A stretch of DNA of 64,000 nt from TMED14 sp002378565. Its GTDB lineage: Bacteria > Bacteroidota > Bacteroidia > Flavobacteriales > Schleiferiaceae. Shown in pieces: positions 25,817-33,251 of this stretch; the stretch's first letter is position 1; each line of letters starts with the position of its first letter. The position numbers and the translations under genes are program-made. Under the pieces are notes generated by a model. That model was not told the origin of the DNA. It searched no databases and saw nothing but the letters and a program-made list of their open reading frames with translations. The DNA is taken from positions 1,607,878 through 1,671,877 of the forward strand of contig OX044356.1 of the NCBI GenBank assembly GCA_943846715.1, written 5' to 3'.

Positions 25817-26836
25817 CTATTTTTTCAGAATCACGCTGTGGATCATGGCCTCGAGCTCCAGCAAGATTTTGCGCTTCTTGCTTCCCGGCGCAAAGACGAT
25901 ACAGTCCAATGTCAAGACCCGGTTGTTTGCCTCATCAAAGATGCTGAGGCTGACAAAAGGACCCCCACCGATGCCCCCCACGGTTTTGAACAGGCCATGG
26001 GTTTCGACGCTGTACTTTTCGTCGACTGACAGGTTGCGAAAATGGGGTGGCAGGGCCATTTCTGTGACGATTTTACTGCCCTCAGATTGGCCCGTGAAAT
26101 GCAGATCTAACAAACTGTCTCGGCGTTGAATGATCCTGGATTCAATGCTGCCTGTGATGATTGGCAGGGAGCTGATCATCATGAACTGCAAGCTTTTCTT
26201 GGTGTCCATACGCAGGATAGCCACATGGTCATTTTCAAAGGTGGTTTGGAAAAACTTGGAGATCACCAGCTTGTCGATGCCTTTGGTTGTCAGCGAAGAA
26301 GGGATGGGCGAGGCTGATGTTTTTTTGAGGCGCTTGGTGAGCTGCATTTGGTTGTGTGCTTCGAAGCGCTCCATCATCTCTGGCGCATTGCTGCGGATGA
26401 TGCGCGCCATGGCAGCCGCGTTGGGTGCGATGACCTGAACCACCATCTGGGGCCTGGCCCACACATCTTTCGCCACCACAATGCCCGATGAATCCGGGAT
26501 GATTTGAAGGGAAAGGACACTTTTGAATCGCTTGATCAGGCTGGAGGCTGCCTTGTGGGGTAGCTGGCTGGCAAGGAAGCGTTTCTCTGCCTGCGGCAGG
26601 CCATTGACAGGCGCTGCAAAGGTTTCTGCCACAGCAAGACCGACGCCGTCAAACCAGACCTTGTCATTGCAAAAAATGGCCAAGTCATGGTGGGTGCCAC
26701 TGGAAGAAGGCAAGAGGCGTTCCTCCGCCTTGTCAGGTGTTGATTCGTTGGCACAGCCCGTTGACAAGCTGACCGCAAACAGGCAGACCGCAAACAAGCT
26801 GAAGCGGGCCATAAGGGCAGGTGTTCGATGGCTCAT
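25817..26836 (-). CDS. DUF4837 family lipoprotein
   Basis: A 339-residue protein with a lipoprotein signal ending SLSTGC (Cys28). The rest matches the Bacteroidota DUF4837 family in layout: DLAIFCNDKVWFDGVG after the signal, a basic helical middle and a C-terminal DCIVFAPGSKKRKILLELEAM segment. Its function is unknown; in Bacteroidota it typically sits beside a MltD-type transglycosylase, as here, which hints at an envelope role. The ATG at 26836 overlaps the mltD stop by 4 nt, so translation is probably coupled, and that start is preferred over ATG 26812. Confidence 0.85.
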   Translation of the reverse strand: MSHRTPALMARFSLFAVCLFAVSLSTGCANESTPDKAEERLLPSSSGTHHDLAIFCNDKVWFDGVGLAVAETFAAPVNGLPQAEKRFLASQLPHKAASSLIKRFKSVLSLQIIPDSSGIVVAKDVWARPQMVVQVIAPNAAAMARIIRSNAPEMMERFEAHNQMQLTKRLKKTSASPIPSSLTTKGIDKLVISKFFQTTFENDHVAILRMDTKKSLQFMMISSLPIITGSIESRIIQRRDSLLDLHFTGQSEGSKIVTEMALPPHFRNLSVDEKYSVETHGLFKTVGGIGGGPFVSLSIFDEANNRVLTLDCIVFAPGSKKRKILLELEAMIHSVILKK

Positions 26837-28038
26837 CGGCTGGGGATTCGAAGGGTTTTCCCTGCGCGGATAACGGTTCCTCGCAAGTTGTTTTCGCGCT
26901 GTATGGCCCGAACAGATGTGCGGTATTTCTGCGCAATGTGTCCCAAAGTTTCTCCCGATTTCACTCGGTGGTGGGTGACGGCAGCCATGATGACTGAAGG
27001 GTCAGGCATGTCCTTTGCCTTCATGCGCTGAGCGGTCAAGTCAACGATGGAATCTTGATGAACCAGGAAGCTGTCAATGGCCGCCAGAGGCAAGACCAGG
27101 GTGTAGATTCTGTTTTCCCTTGCGCCGGGAATGATGCGGAGTTTGTACTGGGGGTTGAGGTGATGTACCAGGTCTGGGTCCAGGCTCAGCACGGTGGAGA
27201 CATCATCCAAAGCGATGGGCTTGGCGGGCGTGATGCTCCCCACATCAAAGTAATTGACAGGCGCATCAATGGCCTCAATGCCATGGTCATTTGCATGAGC
27301 CATCAGGTAGTTCACGGCAATCAAAGCCGGCACATAGCGACGGGTTTCCCGCGGCAAATAGGGTTGGATTACCCAGAAATTTTTGCTCCCGCCTGCGCGT
27401 CGAATCGCCCGGTTGACATTGCCCGGCCCTGCGTTGTAAGCAGCTAGGGCTAGCTCCCAATTGTCATAAAGACCGTAGAGTTTTTTGAGGTAGCGGCATG
27501 CGGCATCGGTGGCCAGCACGGGGTCTGATCGCTCATCCACGTAGGAGGAGATTTCAAGCCCCTGCATCTTACCGGTGGCATACATGAACTGCCAGATGCC
27601 TTTAGCGCCAACAGGGCTCTGCGCTAAGGGGTTGAGGGCAGATTCAATGATGGGTAGGTATTTGAGCTCCAGGGGCATGCCATGGCGATCCAGGGCCGAC
27701 TCAAAGAGGGGGAAATAATGGTCCCCATGACCCAAGGCCCTGCCTAGGGTTTTCTGGCGACGGCGCAGGTAGTACGCAATGATTTGCTTCACCTCAGGGG
27801 TCATGCGCAAGTCCAGCGGAGAAGCTGCATCCAACAAGGCCATGCGGGCACTGACCAAGGAATCAGTCAGGGCATCGAGGGGCACGACAGAATCCGGCAG
27901 GTTCTCGCTCAAGTGGTAAACGGTCAGAGCTGCTTGTGACTGCATCCAGTCATTGAAGTGAAGCTTGTTGGAGTCGCTAGGGAACTGCGCATGCAAAGCC
28001 CCAGTCATCAGCAAGCAAACAAGGGCAGCGATTCTCAT
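26833..28038 (-). CDS. mltD: Membrane-bound lytic transglycosylase with LysM domain (MltD-like)
   Basis: A 401-residue exported murein hydrolase. After a signal peptide (MRIAALVCLLMTGALHAQ) comes an SLT domain with catalytic Glu in PIIESALNPLAQSPVGAKG and the AYNAGPGNV motif, then a single LysM repeat at the C-terminus (HRVKSGETLGHIAQKYRTS). It cleaves glycan strands to 1,6-anhydro-muropeptides in the periplasm. E. coli MltD has a lipobox and two LysM repeats; this one lacks a lipobox and has only one repeat. It overlaps gatA upstream and DUF4837 downstream by 4 nt each. Confidence 0.92.
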   Translation of the reverse strand: MRIAALVCLLMTGALHAQFPSDSNKLHFNDWMQSQAALTVYHLSENLPDSVVPLDALTDSLVSARMALLDAASPLDLRMTPEVKQIIAYYLRRRQKTLGRALGHGDHYFPLFESALDRHGMPLELKYLPIIESALNPLAQSPVGAKGIWQFMYATGKMQGLEISSYVDERSDPVLATDAACRYLKKLYGLYDNWELALAAYNAGPGNVNRAIRRAGGSKNFWVIQPYLPRETRRYVPALIAVNYLMAHANDHGIEAIDAPVNYFDVGSITPAKPIALDDVSTVLSLDPDLVHHLNPQYKLRIIPGARENRIYTLVLPLAAIDSFLVHQDSIVDLTAQRMKAKDMPDPSVIMAAVTHHRVKSGETLGHIAQKYRTSVRAIQRENNLRGTVIRAGKTLRIPSR

Positions 28039-29456
28039 GCTTGTGCCGCTTCCATGACCATGGCCATGGTGAATAACTTATCGTCCTCAAAGGCATCAAC
28101 CATGATTTGCCAGCCATAGGGCAAGCCATTGCTGTGGGTGCCCGCAGGGATGGACAGGGCGGGAATGCCGGCGATGGGCGCTTGCACGGTGAAGATGTCC
28201 TCCAGGTACAAGGCTGTGGGGTCCTTGTGTTCTAGCCCAATCTCAAAAGCGGTGTGGGGTGTGGTGGGGCCAATGATGGCATCCACCCCTTGAAGGTCAG
28301 ACAGGGTTGCGTCGCGAACCACCCGACGGGCCTTTTGCGCCTTAGCGTAGTAGGCGTCAAAGTAGCCGGCGCTCAGAACAAAAGTTCCCAGCATGATGCG
28401 GCGCTTGACTTCAGCGCCAAAGCCTTCAGAACGGGAGGACTTGTAAAGGTCTTCCAGCCCTTCGGTGCCTTCAGCTCGGTGGCCATAGCGCATGCCATCG
28501 TAGCGAGAGAGGTTGGCGCTGGCTTCAGCCGTGGTCAGGATATAATAGATGGGAACCAAGCTGTCCAGGTGGTCAAAAGCCAGGGGCTTCATTTGGTGAC
28601 CTGCGGCTTCAAGTTCCCCTTTTAAACGGTTAAAATGGCTTTGGATCTCTGGGTCCAAGGAGGGGTTGTCCACCACGGCTGGGTAATAACCAAAGGTCAT
28701 GGGTTTAGCTTGAGGGGGCTTAAACATCTCAGGCACGGCTCGGTCGGAAGAGGTGCCATCCATGGCGTCTTCGCCAGCAATCACTTGCGTGATGGCGGCC
28801 ATGTCTTCCAGGCTGCGAGCCAGGGGACCGATTTGGTCAAAGGAAGAGGCATAGGCCACGGCGCCGTAGCGCGAGACGCGACCATAGGTGGGCTTGGAAC
28901 CATAGACGCCGCAAAAGGCTGCGGGTTGCCGGATGGATCCGCCAGTGTCGGTCCCAAGGGCAGCCTGCACAATGCTTGCGCCAACCGCTGACGCGGATCC
29001 GCCAGACGACCCGCCAGGGGTTTTTGTTGGGTCCACAGGGTTCTTTACGGGGCCATGGAAGGAGGTCTCGTTGGATGATCCCATGGCAAACTCATCGCAG
29101 CCGGTGCGACCAAGGATGATGGCATCGGCATCCAACAGTCGCTGCACCGCGGTGGCAGTGTAGGGCGAGGTGTAGTTGTTCAAGATTTTTGAGCTGGCGC
29201 TCATTGCGTGACCGGCATAAGAGAGGTTGTCCTTGATGGCCATCACCATGCCTGCCAGGGAGCCGGCAGTTCCGCTGGCCAGGGAAGCATCCACTTGCTT
29301 TGCCTTTGCCAGGGCAGACTCAGGGAAGACCTCTACAAAGGCATTCAGGTCCTTTGCAGCGTCAGCGCGTGCAAGGGCATCATGAACCAGCTGGACACAG
29401 GTTGTCTTGCCTGAGCGCAATGCGTCATGCAAATCAGTGAGGTTGGAAAAGATCAC
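28035..29456 (-). CDS. gatA: Asp-tRNA(Asn)/Glu-tRNA(Gln) amidotransferase subunit A
   Basis: A 473-residue amidase-signature protein, normal GatA length. The Lys-Ser-Ser triad is visible: Lys75 (AIKDNL), Ser150 in GGSSGGSASA and Ser174 in TDTGGSIRQP. GatA releases ammonia from glutamine and channels it to GatB for transamidation of mischarged tRNA. GatB and GatC are not in the window. The start appears to be GTG at 29456, overlapping the tatA stop as GTGA; the 3' end overlaps mltD by ATGA. Coupling between tatA and gatA is common in this phylum. Confidence 0.93.
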   Translation of the reverse strand: MIFSNLTDLHDALRSGKTTCVQLVHDALARADAAKDLNAFVEVFPESALAKAKQVDASLASGTAGSLAGMVMAIKDNLSYAGHAMSASSKILNNYTSPYTATAVQRLLDADAIILGRTGCDEFAMGSSNETSFHGPVKNPVDPTKTPGGSSGGSASAVGASIVQAALGTDTGGSIRQPAAFCGVYGSKPTYGRVSRYGAVAYASSFDQIGPLARSLEDMAAITQVIAGEDAMDGTSSDRAVPEMFKPPQAKPMTFGYYPAVVDNPSLDPEIQSHFNRLKGELEAAGHQMKPLAFDHLDSLVPIYYILTTAEASANLSRYDGMRYGHRAEGTEGLEDLYKSSRSEGFGAEVKRRIMLGTFVLSAGYFDAYYAKAQKARRVVRDATLSDLQGVDAIIGPTTPHTAFEIGLEHKDPTALYLEDIFTVQAPIAGIPALSIPAGTHSNGLPYGWQIMVDAFEDDKLFTMAMVMEAAQA

Positions 29457-29638
29457 TCTTCGCCGGATTCGGTCTTGTCGTCGTCGTCATCCTTGATGGC
29501 CTTTTTGAATTCCTTGACACCGCCGCCAAGGCCTTTCATTAGCTCAGGAATCTTGCGTCCACCAAAAAGGAGAACAATCAGGAGAACAATCAGTCCGATT
29601 TGGTAGGGGCCTATCATGCCCATAAAAATGCTCATCAT
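29453..29638 (-). CDS. tatA: Sec-independent translocase subunit TatA
   Basis: A small single-pass membrane protein. After a few residues comes a hydrophobic helix (GPYQIGLIVLLIVLLF), then the hinge FGGRKIPELMKGLGGG and an amphipathic helix with a highly acidic tail (DDDDDK). It forms the protein-conducting pore of the Tat pathway. The frame is open from a TTG at 29647; I prefer ATG 29638, because a CTAATTTG element ends 6 nt upstream, the spacing seen before other unit heads here. Its 48-nt upstream gap separates it from gpsA, so this is probably the head of tatA-gatA-mltD-DUF4837. Confidence 0.9.
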   Translation of the reverse strand: MMSIFMGMIGPYQIGLIVLLIVLLFGGRKIPELMKGLGGGVKEFKKAIKDDDDDKTESGEE

Positions 29639-29695
29639 CGCAATCAAATTAGACCGTAAAAGTACAACATCGCGACAAGCTCAAGCCGCCAGAAT

Positions 29696-30688
29696 TCAGA
29701 TCAGCTTGTTGGCCAGGATTTGCAGGGCTTTCTGGGGTGGCATGTTGCGGTAAAGCACCTTGTGAACGGCTGAGGCCACAGGCATTTTCACAGCGCGGTC
29801 CTTTTTCACTTCCCAGATGTGCTTGGCCGCATAGTAGCCCTCTGCGACCATGCCGATTTCTGCCATGGCTGATTTCAGGGAGTAGCCTTTGCCGACAAGA
29901 TGCCCCAGGGTGCGGTTGCGCGAGAAGGGGGAGTACATGGTGACAAAGAGGTCGCTGGAGTAGGCAGTGTGTGTGATTTTCCGCTTCATGGGGTAAACCG
30001 CCTTCATGAAGCGCTTCATTTCGCGCTGTGCGTTGCTCACAAGCACCGCTTGAAAGTTGTCGCCATAGCCAAGCCCATGTGCCAGGCCGGCAGCGATGGC
30101 ATAGATGTTTTTCAGCACGGCGGCATACTCGCAACCCACCACATCGTCCATGGTTGAGACATGCACATGATCCGTTTGTAAACGTTTAGCCATGGCTTTT
30201 GCCAAATCTCCATCCTGTGCAGCAACGGTCAAATAGGACAAGCGCTCCAAGGCCACTTCTTCTGCGTGACAGGCACCAACGATGGCGCCAAAGTGGGCCA
30301 TATCTAGCCCCATGTGGTCCCGCAAATACTCCCCCACAATCTGGTGGGTTTCAGGCACGATGCCCTTGACGGCGGAAATGACCCGCTTGGTTTGTAAGAT
30401 GTCCTTCAAGGGCGCCAGTGCATCAACCATGAAGGCTGACGGAACGGCCAACACTAGGATGTCTGCTTGCTTGACCACGGTCATCAAGTCGCTGTGCAAG
30501 TCGATGCGGTCCATGTGCAGTTCCACATCGCTCAGGTAGCGAGGGTTGTGGTGGTGACGTTGAATATGTGCAACATCGTCAATGCTTCTGACCCACCAGC
30601 TAACGGGGGCGTTGCTGCTGAAGATTTTCACCAGAGCGGTGGCCCATGAGCCCCCACCTAAAACGGCGATGCGCAGCTGATCATCCAT
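29696..30688 (-). CDS. gpsA: NAD(P)-dependent glycerol-3-phosphate dehydrogenase
   Basis: A 330-residue GpsA. The N-terminal Rossmann motif is VLGGGSWATALVKIF, the catalytic Lys lies in SAVKGI, and the C-terminal domain has the substrate-binding GCEYAAVLKNIYAIAAG and SNAQRE segments. It makes sn-glycerol-3-phosphate from dihydroxyacetone phosphate for phospholipid synthesis in the cytoplasm. It begins 3 nt after the M28 peptidase stop, at the end of the dksA-like, lspA, M28, gpsA run. The first Gly of the usual GxGxxG reads LGGGSW, normal for GpsA. Confidence 0.94.
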   Translation of the reverse strand: MDDQLRIAVLGGGSWATALVKIFSSNAPVSWWVRSIDDVAHIQRHHHNPRYLSDVELHMDRIDLHSDLMTVVKQADILVLAVPSAFMVDALAPLKDILQTKRVISAVKGIVPETHQIVGEYLRDHMGLDMAHFGAIVGACHAEEVALERLSYLTVAAQDGDLAKAMAKRLQTDHVHVSTMDDVVGCEYAAVLKNIYAIAAGLAHGLGYGDNFQAVLVSNAQREMKRFMKAVYPMKRKITHTAYSSDLFVTMYSPFSRNRTLGHLVGKGYSLKSAMAEIGMVAEGYYAAKHIWEVKKDRAVKMPVASAVHKVLYRNMPPQKALQILANKLI

Positions 30689-30691
30689 GGC

Positions 30692-32116
30692 TTATTTGCC
30701 TGGAGGGTTGTAAGTGAGCCGATCCACAGACTGTGTGCGGCGAATGATTTCCAAGGCAGCTTCTGCCACGCGGGCCATGCCGGGAATGTCAATGAATTCG
30801 ATGTCGTCTTCCGGGCGGTGGTAGTCGTCGTGGAAGCCAGTGAATAGCATGATCGCCGGCAGACCAGCTCGCGCAAAGGAGGCATGGTCAGATCGAGGGA
30901 ACAGGTCCCTGACCTCATTGATTTGGAACTGATCACAGGGCAGGTCTCTGATGATCTCTGGCCACTCTGTCGCAGAGCTGGTGGCGTAGATGGTGAGGCT
31001 ATCGCCTTGCTTGAGGCGGCCCACCATGTCCATGTTGATCATGTAGGAAAAGGCGGTAGGATCAAAGCTCCCTTCGTTCACAAAGTACCTGGATCCCACC
31101 AGGCCATCTTCTTCGCCAGAAAACGCCAGGAACAGCACATTACGCTTTTGCAAATCACCGCGAACTGACAGCTGACGTGCCATTTCCATGAGAAGGGTGG
31201 TGCCGCTGGCGTTGTCGTCAGCGCCATTGTGCACCTCGCCGGCAGCTTCTGGTTTGCCTGACCCCCAGTAGCCTAATCCGACATGGTCATAGTGCGCTCC
31301 CAGGATGATGGTTTGCTCAGCCCCTAAGTCCAAGTAGCCACCCACATTGTAGGCCTCGGCATTTTGTGGAATGATGGTGGTCTGCAAGCGAATTGATCGG
31401 TGATTGCGGCGCATTTTGCGTGAAGCCTTTCGGGTGCCAATGATGGCAGAAGGCAGACCTAAGTCATCGGTTCGCTTGGGGCGGTAGGTTGGTAGAATCT
31501 TGTTGCGTGGCAAGGATGGGTCAATAAACAGCACACCGATGGCGCCATGTTCCCGTGCCACATTGATGCGGCTTCGCATGCTGGCGGCCTTGCCTACAGA
31601 GGCCTTGAGTTGGCCAGAGACGTTGAGCTGCATCACGGCGATGCGACCGTCTAGGTTCTTGCCTTGGTAGGCGTTCAGGCCAGAGGCCTCGTGCACCAAG
31701 CCATGCCCGACATAGCGGGTTTTGCCTTCTACGGTGGTGTTGTGTGCATAGGGGCTTGGCAAGAAGCCTTCATCCACTTTGAGTTGGCGGCGACCGCGCC
31801 ACAGGCCATTGAGTTCAGAAGGCACGGAAGCGGGCCGGGGAACGGCAAAGGATTGGGTGTATTTGCCTTTGAAATAAGGCTTGAGTCCTGCGTTTTGGAA
31901 GGCCTCAATCACATGGCCCATGGCAAGTTCAGCGCCGGGGGTTCCTGGCAATCGGCCGCCCAGCTCATCAGAAGCGAGGTAGTCCATGTCGCGCTGCATG
32001 CGCATTTCAGCTTCTGAATCGACGCTGCCGCATTTGATGATTTGTGCCTGAGCGGAAAGGCCTGCGAACACAAGGGTCAGCAAGGCAAGGCGACGGGCAA
32101 TGGCGTGAATGATCAT
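30692..32116 (-). CDS. Secreted M28 family metallopeptidase with PA domain
   Basis: A 474-residue exported peptidase: signal peptide (MIIHAIARRLALLTLVFAGL, ending SAQAQ), a PA-type insertion (about residues 90-250, with RIAVMQLNVSG and GAIGVLFID), and a C-terminal M28 core with metal ligands in GAHYDHVGLG, GADDNASG, FSGEEDG, NMDMVG and GFHDDYHRPEDD. All catalytic positions are intact. It is not a close copy of the M28 peptidase at 15.8 kb. It probably degrades peptides in the envelope. It overlaps the lspA stop by ATGA and precedes gpsA by 3 nt. Confidence 0.9.
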   Translation of the reverse strand: MIIHAIARRLALLTLVFAGLSAQAQIIKCGSVDSEAEMRMQRDMDYLASDELGGRLPGTPGAELAMGHVIEAFQNAGLKPYFKGKYTQSFAVPRPASVPSELNGLWRGRRQLKVDEGFLPSPYAHNTTVEGKTRYVGHGLVHEASGLNAYQGKNLDGRIAVMQLNVSGQLKASVGKAASMRSRINVAREHGAIGVLFIDPSLPRNKILPTYRPKRTDDLGLPSAIIGTRKASRKMRRNHRSIRLQTTIIPQNAEAYNVGGYLDLGAEQTIILGAHYDHVGLGYWGSGKPEAAGEVHNGADDNASGTTLLMEMARQLSVRGDLQKRNVLFLAFSGEEDGLVGSRYFVNEGSFDPTAFSYMINMDMVGRLKQGDSLTIYATSSATEWPEIIRDLPCDQFQINEVRDLFPRSDHASFARAGLPAIMLFTGFHDDYHRPEDDIEFIDIPGMARVAEAALEIIRRTQSVDRLTYNPPGK

Positions 32117-32759
32117 GGGTCATTGGGTTGAGACATCCAGCCGTAAGGGTGGCGCGAGGCGAAAAAGAGCCACAGGATGCCAATGCTTACACAGCTGTCT
32201 GCAAAGTTGAAGACGGGACGAAAAAAGATGAAGTAGTCACCCCCTTTGAAAGGGATCCACTCGGGCAATGTGCCTTTCCAAAGCGGGAAGTAAAACATGT
32301 CCACCACATTGCCAATCAGCACAGGGGCATAGCCGCTGCCCCACTCAGCCACGCCGGAATAGGCCAGCCATCGACCGGCTTCTGCGTGGTAAACCAGTCC
32401 GCGGTCAAAGAGCAAGCCGTAGAACAGGCTGTCCGCACATTGCCAATCGCGCCAGCCAGCACAAGGGATAACCCCCAGATGGCCGCAGGTCTCGCCCCTT
32501 TTTTCCAGATGTCCCAGAGGTAGTAACTGATGCCTAGGATGGCCAGAAGGCGAAAAATGCTCAAAAAATACTTGCCTGTGATGCCGCCCCATTGCAGGCC
32601 ATAGGCCATGCCGGGGTTTTCCACCAAATGGAGCTGAAACCATGGAAAAATTTCCAGGCTTTCCCCCAGGGCAAAGGTGGTTTTAATCCAAATTTTAATG
32701 GTTTGATCAACAAGGATCAATAGAAATACCAGGGCAATTGGCGCCTTCAGAGATTTCAC
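32113..32759 (-). pseudogene. lspA: Lipoprotein signal peptidase LspA, interrupted by a one-base deletion
   Basis: The first frame (32759 down to about 32437) gives KSLKAPIALVFLLILVDQTI through SLVLAGAIGNV. After that the family sequence continues one frame over: ADSLFYGLLFDRGL, then FNFADSCVSIGILWLFFASR, ending 32113. Restoring one G on the - strand near 32436 (GTGCGG to GTGGCGG) joins both parts into a normal LspA of about 215 residues with four membrane segments. Both catalytic aspartates (NVADS and NFADS) lie after the break, so the sequence as written encodes an inactive protein. LspA removes signal peptides from lipoproteins and is needed for the many lipoproteins here, so a consensus error is far more likely than a real null. 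Confidence 0.88.
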
Positions 32760-33136
32760 TTCTGGCGCAGCTTGGCCTCCATGCTCATTGTCGCATGCGG
32801 CACCAGCTTGAGTCGCTCGTATTCAATTTTCTTGCCGGTCACGCGACAGATGCCATAGGTCTTGTTTTCAATGCGAACCAACGCAGCCTTGAGGTCACGC
32901 AAGAATCGCTCCTGGCGTGCAGCCAGCTGTGCGTTGGCCTCTTTGCTCATGGTTTCAGACCCTTCTTCAAAGCTTTTGAAGCTGGGCGCTGTGTCATCGG
33001 TGCCATTGTTCATGTCATTGGCAAACTGCTCGCGCAGCAAATGGAGATCCTCCTCAGATTGGGTGATTTTTTTCTCGATGAGATCGCGGAATTCCTTCAA
33101 TTCGGCGTCGTTGTAGCGTTCGTTGTTGTCAGACAT
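32756..33136 (-). CDS. TraR/DksA family protein with degenerate zinc finger
   Basis: A 126-residue DksA/TraR-family protein: an N-terminal coiled-coil pair of helices (acidic, about residues 10-95) and a C-terminal YGICRVTGKKIEYERLKLVP followed by HATMSMEAK. Only one of the four zinc-finger cysteines remains (GIC); the others are Thr, Ser or Ala, as is common for this Bacteroidota subgroup. DksA proteins bind the RNA polymerase secondary channel and act with ppGpp; whether this form does is not shown. A TTTG-containing element ends 5 nt before the ATG. It heads the run dksA-like, lspA, M28, gpsA. Confidence 0.85.
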   Translation of the reverse strand: MSDNNERYNDAELKEFRDLIEKKITQSEEDLHLLREQFANDMNNGTDDTAPSFKSFEEGSETMSKEANAQLAARQERFLRDLKAALVRIENKTYGICRVTGKKIEYERLKLVPHATMSMEAKLRQK

Positions 33137-33141
33137 GACTT

Positions 33142-33149
33142 CAAAGTAT
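33142..33149 (-). promoter_or_regulatory. Weak -7-like element before the DksA-like gene
   Basis: The - strand reads ATACTTTG then AAGTC and the ATG at 33136. TTTG is at the right distance for the leaderless pattern, but the TA of the consensus is displaced. The 115-nt gap after ileS is AT-richer than its surroundings. Confidence 0.3.
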
Positions 33150-33251
33150 TAAGATCGTGAATGTAGGCAAAGTCCCACAGTCAATTGCAGGGGGTTGAAA
33201 AATATTCTGATAGCTGCCTTGGTGCAGGTTTAGCGCTGTTTCAATCAGGCC

